A stretch of 64,000 nucleotides of DNA from CAVUBL01 sp963739795 (GCA_963739795.1 CAVUBL010000004.1:100450-164449); one strand, 5' to 3'; numbered from the stretch's first letter, positions 30,471-41,169 are shown. A program made the numbers and translations. Notes: a model not told the origin generated them from the sequence alone.

Positions 30471-32891
30471 ATGAGCTCCAGCTTCGTTGCCAAGACGCGT
30501 GAGACCCTGCCCCTCGTCCCGCTGCGGGACATGGTGGTCTTCCCTCACATGATGGCCCCGTTCATCGTCGGCCGAGAGAGCTCGGTCCGGGCGCTGGAGC
30601 AGACGCTGGCGACCCCGGACAAGCGGATCTTCCTGGTGGCCCAGAAGGATCCGAAGATCGACGAGCCACTGCGCGCGGACGTCTACGACATGGGGGTGGT
30701 GGCGACGGTCATCCAGAACCTGAAGCTCCCCAACGGGAACGTCAAGGTGATGGTCGAGGGGGTCCAGCGGGGCCTGGTGGTCGACGTCGACGAGGTCGAC
30801 GGGGCCATGAGCGCCGAGGTCGACGTGCTCGGGGTCGACTTCCCCATGAGCGAGGAGCTCCAGGTGTACATGTCGAAGGTCCTCTCGATCTTCGAGCAGT
30901 ACGCCAAGATGTCCCACCACCTGGCCTTCGAGGGCCTGATGTCCACCCTGAAAGTGGACGACCCGGATCGTTTCGCGGACATCCTGGCCGCCCACCTCAT
31001 GGTGTCCACGGCGGACAAGCAGGGTCTGCTCGAGCTGACCAACCCCTACGAGCGTCTCCAGCGGCTTCAGGACCTGATCGACGTCGAGGTCGAGAAGATC
31101 AACATCGACAAGCGGATCAACGTCAAGGTCAAGAAGCAGATGGAGAAGGCCCAGAAGGAGTACTACCTCAACGAGAAGATCAAGGCCATCCACCAGGAGC
31201 TGGGCCGCAAGGACGATCGCTCCGACGAGGTGGCCGAGCTCAAGGAGCGCATCGAGGAGGCGGGCCTCCCCGAAGAGGTCAAGGAGAAGGCCGAGCAGGA
31301 GCTCAAGCGCCTGGAAGCCATGCCGCCGGTCTCGGCCGAGGCCACGGTGTCGCGCAACTACATCGACTGGCTGGTTTCGGTGCCCTGGCAGAAGGCGAGC
31401 GAGGAGCAGACCGACCTCGGCCAGGCCGAGGAGATCCTGAACGCCGATCACTACGGTCTCGAGAAGATCAAGGAGCGGATCCTCGAGTTCCTCGCCGTGC
31501 GCCAGCTCGTGGGCCAGACCCGCAGCTCGATCATCTGCTTCGTCGGCCCCCCCGGCGTGGGCAAGTCCTCCCTCGCCAAGTCCATCGCCCGGGCCACGGG
31601 GCGCGAGTTCGTCCGCCTGTCGCTGGGCGGCGTGCGCGACGAGGCCGAGATCCGGGGCCACCGGCGCACCTACATCGGCGCCTTCCCCGGCCAGATCATC
31701 CAGATGATGAAGAAGGCCGGCACCGTCAACCCGGTCTTCCTCCTCGACGAGGTCGACAAGATGTCCATGGACTTCCGGGGCGACCCCTCGTCGGCCCTGC
31801 TCGAGGTCCTCGATCCGGAGCAGAACGACTCCTTCGTCGACCACTACCTCGACGTCGAGTACGACCTCTCGAAGGTCATGTTCATCGCCACCGCCAACGT
31901 GGCCCACACCATTCCGCCGCCGCTCCGGGACCGGATGGAGACCATCGAGCTCTCCGGCTACACGCCCAACGAGAAGCTGGCCATCGCCCGGCAGTTCCTG
32001 GTCCTCAAGCAGCTTGAGAAGCACGGCCTGACCGCCGACAAGGTCACTTTCGAGGACGAGGGCCTCCGGGTGCTCATCGACCACTACACCCGGGAGGCCG
32101 GGGTGCGGAACCTGGAGCGCGAGATCGCCTCCATCGCCCGCAAGGTGGTCCGCCGAGTGGTGACCGAGCACGACGAAGACCTGGACCTGTCGGTCGGTCC
32201 CGACACGGTCGTGGAGCTCCTCGGCAAGCACAAGTTCCGCAAGCGCCTCAAGAACGAGACCTCGGAGGTCGGGCTCGCCACCGGCATGGCCTGGACCGAA
32301 GCCGGCGGCGAGCTGCTGGAGACCGAGGTCGGCCTGATGAAGGGCAAGGGCAAGCTGACCCTCACCGGCAAGCTCGGCGAGGTGATGCAGGAGTCGGCTC
32401 GCGCGGCGGTCTCGTACCTCCGGAGCCGCGCCGAGCTCCTGGGCGTGGATCCGGAGTTCAACGACGAGATCGACCTGCACATCCACGTGCCCGAGGGGGC
32501 CATCCCGAAGGACGGTCCCTCGGCGGGGATCACCATGGCCACGGCGCTGGTCTCGGCGCTCACCGGCGTGCCGGTGCGCAAGGACGTGTCCATGACCGGC
32601 GAGATCACTTTGCGCGGCAAGGTGTTGCCGGTAGGCGGAATCAAGGATAAGGTGCTGGCGGCCTTCCGGGCCGGTATCACCGAGGTCATCCTCCCCCGGG
32701 AAAACGAGAAGGATCTGGAGGACATCCCCGAAGAAGTGCGCGACGCGCTGGAGATCCATCTGATCGAATCGATGGACGACGTTCTGCGCCTCGCCCTCGA
32801 CGGGGAGAGCACTCCTCTACCCAAGGGGGGAGCGAAGTTCAAGGAGGCTCCACCGGAGCCTCCGGTCGGGCCGGATTCCCTGGCCCATTGA
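30471..32891 (+). CDS. lon: ATP-dependent protease Lon (LonA)
   Basis: This 806-residue cytoplasmic protease has the usual LonA architecture. An N-terminal substrate-binding domain (LPLVPLRDMVVFPHMMAPF) precedes a coiled-coil region. The AAA+ module has Walker A GPPGVGKSSL near residue 360. The protease domain has the catalytic serine in PKDGPSAGITMA and the lysine in GGIKDKVLAAFRAG. It follows clpX after 170 bases that contain degenerate ATCC-rich tandem motifs but no clear promoter. Confidence 0.98.
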   Translation: MSSSFVAKTRETLPLVPLRDMVVFPHMMAPFIVGRESSVRALEQTLATPDKRIFLVAQKDPKIDEPLRADVYDMGVVATVIQNLKLPNGNVKVMVEGVQRGLVVDVDEVDGAMSAEVDVLGVDFPMSEELQVYMSKVLSIFEQYAKMSHHLAFEGLMSTLKVDDPDRFADILAAHLMVSTADKQGLLELTNPYERLQRLQDLIDVEVEKINIDKRINVKVKKQMEKAQKEYYLNEKIKAIHQELGRKDDRSDEVAELKERIEEAGLPEEVKEKAEQELKRLEAMPPVSAEATVSRNYIDWLVSVPWQKASEEQTDLGQAEEILNADHYGLEKIKERILEFLAVRQLVGQTRSSIICFVGPPGVGKSSLAKSIARATGREFVRLSLGGVRDEAEIRGHRRTYIGAFPGQIIQMMKKAGTVNPVFLLDEVDKMSMDFRGDPSSALLEVLDPEQNDSFVDHYLDVEYDLSKVMFIATANVAHTIPPPLRDRMETIELSGYTPNEKLAIARQFLVLKQLEKHGLTADKVTFEDEGLRVLIDHYTREAGVRNLEREIASIARKVVRRVVTEHDEDLDLSVGPDTVVELLGKHKFRKRLKNETSEVGLATGMAWTEAGGELLETEVGLMKGKGKLTLTGKLGEVMQESARAAVSYLRSRAELLGVDPEFNDEIDLHIHVPEGAIPKDGPSAGITMATALVSALTGVPVRKDVSMTGEITLRGKVLPVGGIKDKVLAAFRAGITEVILPRENEKDLEDIPEEVRDALEIHLIESMDDVLRLALDGESTPLPKGGAKFKEAPPEPPVGPDSLAH

Positions 32892-33201
32892 GCGCGCGTG
32901 AACGAGTCTCCGACCTGGCCGGAGATCCCTTCACGCGCCCTGAACCCCGGCCGCTCCGGCGGTCCCGGCCTTCGCGGGGCGGGATCGCGGAACGGCCACG
33001 CGGCCGCCGGCACTCTCGGGCGGTCGCCGGGAGCCCCGCAGCCGCAGCTCGCGCGCGGGGCCGATTCCGAGCCGATCTGAACAGATCGGGGGCCTCTAGC
33101 TAGACAGTCAAGCTGGTAGGTCGCTCGCTCGGGGAGCGCTCCGGCCGCTTTCGGCCGGGCACTCCGGAGGGAGCGCCGAATCGCCGGAGGGCCCTGGAGC
33201 G
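32892..33201. other. Gap between lon and engB
   Basis: No gene is supported in these 310 bases. A 7-bp GC hairpin with a CTTT loop (33141-33158, CCGGCCG and complement) lies about 45 bases before the engB start. Otherwise nothing is recognisable. Confidence 0.5.
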
Positions 33202-33817
33202 GTGAAGATCGAAACAGCCGAGCACGTTCGGGCGGCCCACATCGAGGCCCAGCTCATCCGGGACGACCGGCCGCAGGTGGCCTTCGTCGGACGCTCGAAC
33301 GTCGGCAAGTCCAGCCTGATGAACCGGCTGTTGGGGCGCAAGGGCCTGGCGCGAACCAGCTCGACGCCCGGAAGGACCCGGGCGGTCCACTACTTTTTGG
33401 TGAACCGCCGGGCGTACTTCGTCGACCTGCCGGGCTATGGCTACGCCAAGGTTTCGGCGGGGGCGCGCAAAGAATGGGCGGCGCTGGTGGAGCGGTATTT
33501 CTTCCTCCGGGCGCCGTCGCCGCCCCTGGTCGTGTTGATCGTCGACGCCAAGGTCGGCGCTACGCCCCTCGACGAGGAAGCGTGGAGCTACCTGGCCGCT
33601 CTCGGCATTCCGATTGTGGTGGCGGCGACCAAGGTGGATCGTCTGTCCCGGAACAAGGCGGCCGCCGCTCTCGCGGCGGTTCGCCGGACCCTCGGGACGG
33701 ACGACGGCGTACCGATCGTCCCCGTTTCGGCGCGAACCGGCGAGGGGATCAAGGAGCTGTGGAAGGAGATCGCTGGACATCTCCGGGCCGGTCCCGGAAC
33801 AGCAGATGAGGAACACA

Positions 33818-33825
<8 letters not shown>
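33202..33825 (+). CDS. engB: Ribosome biogenesis GTP-binding protein EngB (YsxC/YihA)
   Basis: This 207-residue GTPase required for 50S assembly starts at GTG 33202. It has G1 GRSNVGKSSLMNRLLG, switch TSSTPGRTR, G3 DLPGYGYAKV, G4 ATKVDRL and G5 VSARTGEG. Its last codons overlap the rho start by eight bases, so the two are translationally coupled. Confidence 0.96.
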
Positions 33826-35215
<1,390 letters not shown>

Positions 35216-35236
35216 CCTCGAGGCCCGGGGGGAAAA

Positions 35237-36046
35237 CTGCCCAAGCTCCGCGTCGGCATCGCTGACATTCTCGACACCCGGCCGCTCGCCTGGGGCTTCC
35301 TCAAGGGTCACCACGCCGACCTGTTCTCCCCCGTCTGCCACCCCTTGAACCTGGTCGGGCGACTCCTCGTCCAGGGGGGGCTGGATGTCGCCCTGGTTCC
35401 GGCCATCGAGGTCGCGACCTCGCCGGAGCTGCGCGTCCTGCCCGACCTGTGCGTGGCCTTTCCGGGGGAGTCGCGGGGAGTCCTGCTGGTGTCGTCGGGG
35501 CCGGTCGAGGAGCTGCGCCGCGTGGTCCTGGAACGGGACTCCCGCACCGCGGCGGCGGTGGCGCGCATCGTCCTGGAGGACGCCTACGGTCTCGAGCCCG
35601 AGTACGTCGAGGCCGAGGCCGCCACCCGCGTCTCCGGTCCCGAGCGGATCGAGCCCGGCGAGGGCTGGCTCGTCATCGGTACCGCCGCCCTGGCCGGGCG
35701 CCGGGAGGGCCACCGGGTGCTCGACCTGGGCCTCGCCTGGCGCGAGCTCACCGGCCTGCCGCTGGTGGTAGGGGTCTGGGCGGTGCGGCCGGGGATCGAC
35801 CTGCCGGACCTGCCCTTCTACTTCAAGAGCAGCCTGCGCTTCGGGCTCTCGGCCCTCGACGCCATCGCCCGCGAGGCCGCCGCCGAGTTGGGCGTCGGCT
35901 CGACGGTCCTCGAGGGCTACCTGCGGGAGAACCTCTCGTACTTCCTGCGCGAGCCCGAGGTCGAGGGCCTCGGGGAGCTCTTTCGGCGCGCCGCCCGCCT
36001 GGGCCTGGCCCCCGCCGGGGCGGCGGTCGAGAGCTGGCCCGGATAA
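35237..36046 (+). CDS. mqnA: Chorismate dehydratase MqnA (futalosine pathway)
   Basis: MqnA converts chorismate to 3-enolpyruvylbenzoate, the first step of menaquinone synthesis through futalosine. Homology begins at LRVGIADILDTRPLAWG and includes GGLDVALVPAIEVA and PFYFKSSLRFGLSALDAIA. The frame shares the rho frame and opens right after the rho stop. Before TTG 35345, which would cut off the first 36 residues, there is no ATG, GTG or TTG. The best start is therefore CTG 35237, preceded by GGGGGG, giving 269 residues, the normal length. A non-canonical start is inferred, not proven. No other mqn gene is in view. Confidence 0.88.
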   Translation: MPKLRVGIADILDTRPLAWGFLKGHHADLFSPVCHPLNLVGRLLVQGGLDVALVPAIEVATSPELRVLPDLCVAFPGESRGVLLVSSGPVEELRRVVLERDSRTAAAVARIVLEDAYGLEPEYVEAEAATRVSGPERIEPGEGWLVIGTAALAGRREGHRVLDLGLAWRELTGLPLVVGVWAVRPGIDLPDLPFYFKSSLRFGLSALDAIAREAAAELGVGSTVLEGYLRENLSYFLREPEVEGLGELFRRAARLGLAPAGAAVESWPG

Positions 36047-36056
36047 GCTCCGGCCC

Positions 36057-37451
36057 ATGCCGAGCCGCGAGCCTTCTCTCTCGGGCTGGGGCCGCCTGGC
36101 GGCTCCGGGCCGCGAGGTGTGCTCCGAGGACTTGCCGGACCTCGTCCGCGGCGCCGTCCTGACCCGGGGCCTGGGCCGTTCCTACGGCGACTCGGCCCTG
36201 CCGCCTCCGGGCACCCTGGAGGTCGCCGGCTCGCGCCTCGCCGACCGGATCCTCTCCTTCGAGCCCCTCCCGGGAGGAGAGACCGCCCGGCTGCGCGCCG
36301 AGGCGGGTCTGTCCCTCGACGATCTGGTCCGCGTGTTCCTGCCCCGGGGCTGGTTCGTGCCGGTCACCCCGGGCACGCGCTTCGTCACCCTCGGCGGGAT
36401 GGTGGCGGCCGACGTCCACGGCAAGAACCATCACCGTGCCGGGACCTTCGGCCGCCACGTCACGCGTCTGACTCTGCGCCTGGCGTCGGGCGATCGCGTG
36501 GAGTGCTCGCGGGAAGAAGAACCGGACCTCTTCCGGGCGACCCTGGGGGGCATGGGGCTGACCGGCCACATCCTCGAGGTGGAGGTCCCCCTGGTTCGCG
36601 TGCCGTCGCCCTGGATCTGGGCCGAGAGCTTTCCCGTGCCGGACGTGGAGCGCTTCACCGAGGCCCTCAAGGCGTCCGGCGCCGAGTGGCCTTTCACCGT
36701 CGGGTGGATCGACTGTCTCTCCCGGGATCGCGGCGGGCGCTCGGGTGGACCGGGTGGGCTGGGAAGGGGGATCGTCACCCGCGGACGCTGGGCGACGCCT
36801 GAGGAAGCGCCGCCGGAGCCGCCCCGGATGCGCCGGCGGCTCACGGTCCCGTTCGTCACTCCCGGCTGGCTTCTCAACCGCCTCTCGGTGGGCGCCTTCA
36901 ACGCCCTGTACTACGGCCGCACCCGCTTCTGGGGGCGGGAGCGGACTCGCCGGGGGATCGCCCATCCAGAGCCCTTCTTCTACCCCCTCGATGCCATCGG
37001 CCACTGGAACCGCCTCTACGGACCGCGGGGCTTCACCCAGTACCAGTGCGTCCTGCCCGAGGAGGCCGAGGGCGGTCCCGCCGCCGCCGCCCGGCGCTTC
37101 CTGGACCTGCTCACCCGGGCCGGGCGTCGGGCGGGCGGCGCGTCGTTCCTGTGCGTGATCAAGGACTGCGGCGCCGAGGGCGAGGGCGTGCTCTCGTTCC
37201 CCCGGCCGGGCATCTCCATCGCCGTCGACCTGGCGGTGCGCGACGGCACCGAGGAGCTGGTCGCCACACTCAATCGGCAGGTGGTGAAGGAGGGCGGGCG
37301 CGTCTACCTGGCCAAGGACGCCTTCACGCGCCCCGAGCACTTCCGGGCCATGGAGGGCGGGCGCCTGGCGGAGTTCGAACGCCTCCGGGCGCGCTACGAT
37401 CCCGAAAACCGCCTGGCGAGCGCCCAGTCCGTCCGCCTGATGGGAAGATAG
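36057..37451 (+). CDS. dprE1: FAD-dependent oxidase, DprE1-like
   Basis: This 464-residue vanillyl-alcohol-oxidase-family flavoprotein closely resembles DprE1, which oxidises decaprenylphosphoryl-ribose to the 2'-keto form. Matching segments are TRGLGRSYGDSAL, PVTPGTRFVTLGGMVAADVH, GKNHHRAGTFGRHV, FYPLDAIGHWNRLYGPRGF and the lysine in RVYLAKDAF. At the position of the cysteine targeted by benzothiazinones in the mycobacterial enzyme, this protein reads GISIAVDL, with alanine. The partner reductase gene follows after a repeat. The product in a Gram-negative would be a polyprenyl-phosphate pentose or analogue; this is inference. Confidence 0.88.
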   Translation: MPSREPSLSGWGRLAAPGREVCSEDLPDLVRGAVLTRGLGRSYGDSALPPPGTLEVAGSRLADRILSFEPLPGGETARLRAEAGLSLDDLVRVFLPRGWFVPVTPGTRFVTLGGMVAADVHGKNHHRAGTFGRHVTRLTLRLASGDRVECSREEEPDLFRATLGGMGLTGHILEVEVPLVRVPSPWIWAESFPVPDVERFTEALKASGAEWPFTVGWIDCLSRDRGGRSGGPGGLGRGIVTRGRWATPEEAPPEPPRMRRRLTVPFVTPGWLLNRLSVGAFNALYYGRTRFWGRERTRRGIAHPEPFFYPLDAIGHWNRLYGPRGFTQYQCVLPEEAEGGPAAAARRFLDLLTRAGRRAGGASFLCVIKDCGAEGEGVLSFPRPGISIAVDLAVRDGTEELVATLNRQVVKEGGRVYLAKDAFTRPEHFRAMEGGRLAEFERLRARYDPENRLASAQSVRLMGR

Positions 37452-37483
37452 GACCCGAAGCTCAGACGAGGCACCTCTCGGGA

Positions 37484-37545
37484 GGGGGCGTTCCCTTCCC
37501 CCTTGGGAGTGGGAAGGGGATCGAGGGGTTGTGGGTGGGATACGA
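37484..37545 (-). repeat. GC-rich palindromic repeat, copy 7 (inverted)
   Basis: GGGAGGGGGCGTTCCCTTCC, then a CCCTTGGGAGTGGG core and AAGGGGATCGAGGGGTTGTG are the reverse complement of the family consensus. It separates the DprE1-like and DprE2-like genes. Confidence 0.75.
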
Positions 37546-37561
37546 AGGGGGGAGGTGAGGC

Positions 37562-38317
37562 ATGAGAGTCGCGATCCTGGGAGGCACCAAAGGCATGGGC
37601 CGGGCCCTGGCTCGGCGGATGGCGGCGCGGGGCGACGCCCTCTTCCTCCTCGGCCGCGACCCGGCGGATCTCGAACGGAGCGCCCGGGACCTGGAGGCGC
37701 GGTCCGGGGCCGCCGCCGGGAGCGTGGGGACGGCCCCCTGCGACCTGGAGCGCCCGGAGACCTTCGCCCCGGCCCTGGCCGCGGCCGAAGCGGCCCTGGG
37801 TGGCCTGGACGCCGTCGTCCTCTCCGCCGCCGACTTCGCCACCCAGGAGGCTCTCGAAGCCGACCGGGAGCGGCTCCGGCGCCTGCTGACGGTCGATTTC
37901 GCCTCCGCGGTGCTGTTCTGCGAGGAGGCCCGGGAGCGCCTGCTCCGGAGCGTCGCGGAAGGGGGCCGGGGCCTCCTGTGCGCCTTCGGCTCGGTGGCCG
38001 GGGATCGAGGGCGCAAGCCGGTGGTGCTCTACGGCGCTGCCAAGGCGGGCCTCTCTCACTACCTCGAGGGGCTGGATCACCGCTTCCACGGCCAGGGACT
38101 GCGGGTGGTCACGGTCAAGCCGGGCTTCGTCAAGACTTCCATGACCGAGGGGCTCCGGCCGCCGCCCTTCGCCGGCGAGCCGGAGCGCGTGGCCCGCGAC
38201 GTGCTCCGCGCCCTCGACCGGGGCCGGCCGGTGGTCTACACGCCGCCGCCCTGGCGCTGGGTGATGCTGGTGATCCGCAACCTGCCGCGCGCCGTCATGC
38301 GCCGCGTCGGGTTCTGA
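37562..38317 (+). CDS. dprE2: Short-chain dehydrogenase, DprE2-like
   Basis: This 251-residue Rossmann-fold SDR has the N-terminal nucleotide motif GGTKGMGRALARRM and the active site around FGSVAGDRGRKPVVLYGAAK (YxxxK). The C-terminus reads PPPWRWVMLVIRNLPRAVMRR, like DprE2, the reductase partner that returns the keto-sugar intermediate to decaprenylphosphoryl-arabinose in mycobacteria. Adjacency to the DprE1-like gene supports joint epimerisation. Assignment to DprE2 rather than a general SDR rests on that pairing. Confidence 0.82.
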   Translation: MRVAILGGTKGMGRALARRMAARGDALFLLGRDPADLERSARDLEARSGAAAGSVGTAPCDLERPETFAPALAAAEAALGGLDAVVLSAADFATQEALEADRERLRRLLTVDFASAVLFCEEARERLLRSVAEGGRGLLCAFGSVAGDRGRKPVVLYGAAKAGLSHYLEGLDHRFHGQGLRVVTVKPGFVKTSMTEGLRPPPFAGEPERVARDVLRALDRGRPVVYTPPPWRWVMLVIRNLPRAVMRRVGF

Positions 38318-38640
38318 GGTTCCCCTGAGCGCTCCCTGGAGCTAGGAGTCTGCGCGGCAGAAACGCGCAGTCGCGTTGCGAGCGCCGTGGGGCCGGATAC
38401 GAGGCACCGCGACGCAGGCGATGCCGAGCGATCGTCGAGGAGCGGGAACGAAGTAGACGGCTCCACACCGCCGCAACGGGCACCGACTCCCGGAGGGAGT
38501 TGGTCGGGGCGCAAGGGGGTTACGGGGTGTCTCTGGCGTTGCTCGTCGTCTACGATGTCCCCGCATCGCCTCCTCCTCGCGCCTTGGATCCACCCCGTAA
38601 GACCCTTGCGCGCGGCTACGTGTTTCTGCCGCGCAGACTC
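38318..38640. other. Gap filled by a MITE-like element
   Basis: Apart from 24 bases after the reductase stop, this gap is wholly the element at 38342-38644. No independent gene is supported. Confidence 0.7.
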
Positions 38641-38644
38641 CTAG
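38342..38644 (+). mobile_element. MITE-like element, full copy 1
   Basis: This is a 303-base non-coding element with terminal inverted repeats GGAGTCTGCGCGGCAGAAAC at both ends, bordered on each side by CTA(G). That fits a TA or CTAG target duplication. No transposase is encoded. A second, shorter copy in inverted orientation is at 40895-41173. The right end supplies the TAG stop of the decayed secreted-protein gene. Confidence 0.85.
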
Positions 38645-40080
38645 TTCACCACCTGCGTGCATCTCGGAACCACCTGCCAGTGCACGACGCCGGGTCGGCG
38701 GGTGCAGGTCGATCCCGTCGCCCCCACGGCCACGCCGCACCCGCCCGCCGGACAGAGCCAGGTCGCCTGGCCGTGGCCTCAGGGGGCAGTGGGTGCCGGG
38801 GACGGGGCAGTCGACGTAGAGCGTGTCGTCGATGTCGAACGGGCAGGAGCCGATCAGGCCGGCGACCCGATACTCGCAGGTGGGAGCGTCGGAGGCGGCC
38901 GAGGCCTGGAGATACAGCTTCTTCGGCTCCGCGCACGGAGTGTCCACCGCGACGGCCTCGCTGCCCACGGAATAGCGTCCTTCGGCCGAGAGAACGGCGA
39001 CGACCGCCGCCTGGGCCTTGGTCCCGTCGCCGTGGGCGAGGTCGTTGGAGGGGTCGACGTAGGCGAAGTCTCCCCACAGCGCGTTGTCCATGGTGAGCTC
39101 GGAGGGGTCGAAGAGGGCCGCCGCGTTCTCGTAGGCGGCGACCGTCGGTGGGAAGGCGCACCGGCGCACGGTGTCCACGGTGATGTAGCCCCGGGCCACG
39201 TCGTCGCCCCGGTCGATGGCGGAGCACAGGCCCGTGGCCGGGTCCGGTGCCCCCGCGTGATCGCCGGCCAGACCCGGCACGCCCGGAAGCTTGCGCGAGG
39301 CCAGGTCCTCGGGGCGGCAGGGGTCGAAATCGAGGACCGGCCGCTCGGGATCGGAGAGGACCGCCGAAGTGTCGGGGAGCTTTCCCTGGAGGAGATCCCG
39401 CACGTTCAAGGTCTGGACGTCGGAAGGGGAGAGGTAGACCCAGAAGGCCAGGGTCGGGACGCCCAGGTCGGTCCAGAGCGTGACCCGCGCCAGCACGAAG
39501 CCCGCGCTCTGGTTGACGACGGCGAAGAGCGTGGTGAGGCCGGCCGGGTCCTGGAGATTGACCTCGAAGTAGGGGATCAGCAGGGTCGCCGCGGGTACCG
39601 GCCCGTCCGGGCAGGCGCTGGCTTCGGTGTCGAGGAAATGGAGCGAGAGCCCTCCGATCGCTCCCGCGGCCTCACCGTCGGCCACGAGCTAAGCCGCCGC
39701 GCCCGCGGGAGACGCCAGGATCGCGTCCAGGGGCGGGAAGCTGAAGATCCCCGAGCCCGAGAGCGAGAGCGGCGCGTTCGTTCGGGCCGCCGGCGGGCAT
39801 GGCGGAGCCTGGGTCTGGAGCACGAGCTCCTGGGCCAGGAGCCTCCCCGTCACGCCCCCGGAGCCGAGGTCGGAGGTCCAGGTCGGAGGCTCGGTCTCTT
39901 CGTAGCGGAGCTCCAGAGGCCCGAACACGGAGGAGACACTCCGCAGGTCCATACGACCGTGCATCCCGAGGCGACCTGGCAGCAACCGTCCGAGTCGCGG
40001 GCTTGCTGAGCGGCCGCGAGGGCCGTGGAGGCGAGGGTGAAGACGAGAGGGAGGAGGAACAGAAGGCCGTGAGGACGCAT
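38641..40080 (-). pseudogene. Decayed secreted-protein gene (two frameshifts, one in-frame stop)
   Basis: From ATG 40080, preceded by GGAGGT, a signal peptide reads MRPHGLLFLLPLVFTLAST. The coding signal then shifts frame near 39925, continues in a new frame to an in-frame TAG at 39691-39689, and resumes in the same frame from GTG 39685. It runs for about 300 residues (ATLLIPYFEVNLQDPAGLTT, CPFDIDDTLYVDCPVPGTHC). Near 38785 it must shift again to give a coherent cysteine-containing end (QATWLCPAGGCGVAVGATG) that stops at TAG 38643-38641. Without the last shift the frame reads into the MITE to 38342. The intact protein would be about 480 residues and exported. Its function is unknown. Sequencing error could explain one lesion but hardly three. 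Confidence 0.72.
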
Positions 40081-40225
40081 GTCACCTCCAGAGTCGCGCC
40101 AGGGGAGGTGGCATTCGACAAAAATGGAAACTGAGAGTACCACATGGCGTCGCGGGCCGCCGGTCGGCGGCTGGTCGGTCGGGTGCGCCGCGGGCCGCCG
40201 GACCGTGGCGTAGAATGTCTCTCGA

Positions 40226-40645
40226 ATGCCCCGATCCCGCAATTCCAAGAAGGGCCCGGCCTCGCCCGCCTCCGGCCAGCGCTTCTACTTCGGGCGCCAG
40301 GGGCTGCGCCTGGCGGGGGCGATCTTCGTTTTTCTCGGCGTTCTGGCGCTGGGGGTGACGCCCTTCATGCTCGGCCGCCTCCAGGGGCTGCTCTCCGGCC
40401 TGCTGGCGGTCTGGGGGCTCTCCAACCTGCTCCTCGCCGCCGGCCTCTGGTGGCTGCGGCCCTGGAGCGTCCGCGCCTTCACCGGCTGGGCGGTGGCGGC
40501 GGTCGCCTTCCAGATCGCGTACCAGGCGGCGGTGCGGTTCCTGCCGTGGGGAGTGTTCGCGGTGACCGAGACCGGTTTCGCCGTGGTCCTGTTCCAGATC
40601 GGCCGCTACCTGGCCCACGATCTGGCGGCACTGAGGGTGCGCTGA
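40226..40645 (+). CDS. Small four-helix membrane protein of unknown function
   Basis: This 139-residue protein starts at ATG 40226, with a basic N-terminus then four hydrophobic segments (LAGAIFVFLGVLALGVTPF, GLLSGLLAVWGLSNLLLAAG, AFTGWAVAAVAFQIAYQAAV, VFAVTETGFAVVLFQIG). The regular helix spacing and positive-inside ends support a real integral membrane protein. No family is recognised. It is divergent from the decayed secreted-protein gene, and repeats follow directly. Confidence 0.75.
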   Translation: MPRSRNSKKGPASPASGQRFYFGRQGLRLAGAIFVFLGVLALGVTPFMLGRLQGLLSGLLAVWGLSNLLLAAGLWWLRPWSVRAFTGWAVAAVAFQIAYQAAVRFLPWGVFAVTETGFAVVLFQIGRYLAHDLAALRVR

Positions 40646-41169
40646 CCCCGCCGCCGAGAAAGCCACCCGCCCGCGGGCGTGAGCGCTGGAGCCCGGTCCG
40701 ACTTCCAGCCGTTTCCGGGCGGCCCGGAAGCTCAGAGCTTGTGAATGAATCGCCGGCCGTCACGAGGGCGTTCCCGGGCGCCCCTCGCAAGGCGGGCCGA
40801 CGCAGGCGTAGCGGGGACTACGTCGAGGAGGCGTAACGTCGCGAGGGGTGATTCGGGGGCGCCCGCAGTAGGTCGGCGATTCATTCACAAGCTCCTAGGA
40901 GTCTGCGCGGCAGAAACACGTAGCCGCGCGCAAGGGTCTGACGGGGTGGATCCAAGGCGCGAGGAGGAGGCGATGCGGGGACATCGTAGACGACGAGCAA
41001 CGCCGGAGACACCCCGTAACCCCCTTGCGCCCGAAGGGTTGCGGCGGCGTGGGGCCGTCTACTTCGTTCCCGCTCCTCGACGATGGCTCGGTATCGCCTG
41101 CGTCGCGGTGCCTCGTATCCGACCCCACGGCGCTCGCAACGCGACCGCGCGTTTCTGCCGCGCAGACTC
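40646..41169. other. Repeat cluster between genes
   Basis: These 524 bases hold the right half of the TTTCTCGCC hairpin repeat (40652-40680), a 160-bp palindromic element (40735-40894) and a MITE-like element (40895-41173). No gene is supported. Confidence 0.75.
40735..40894. mobile_element. 160-bp palindromic element with long terminal inverted repeats
   Basis: GAGCTTGTGAATGAATCGCC at the left end is matched exactly by its complement at the right end (40874-40894). Partly complementary inner sequences (CGCCCCTCGC and GCGAGGGGTG) allow the whole to fold into one long hairpin. No coding content is present. It abuts the next MITE-like element without a gap. Confidence 0.75.

Noticed and set aside
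38342..39685. A 447-residue protein encoded on the minus strand
   Set aside because: Its last ~100 residues are the MITE-like element and a shifted frame. The locus is better read as a decayed gene ending at 38641.
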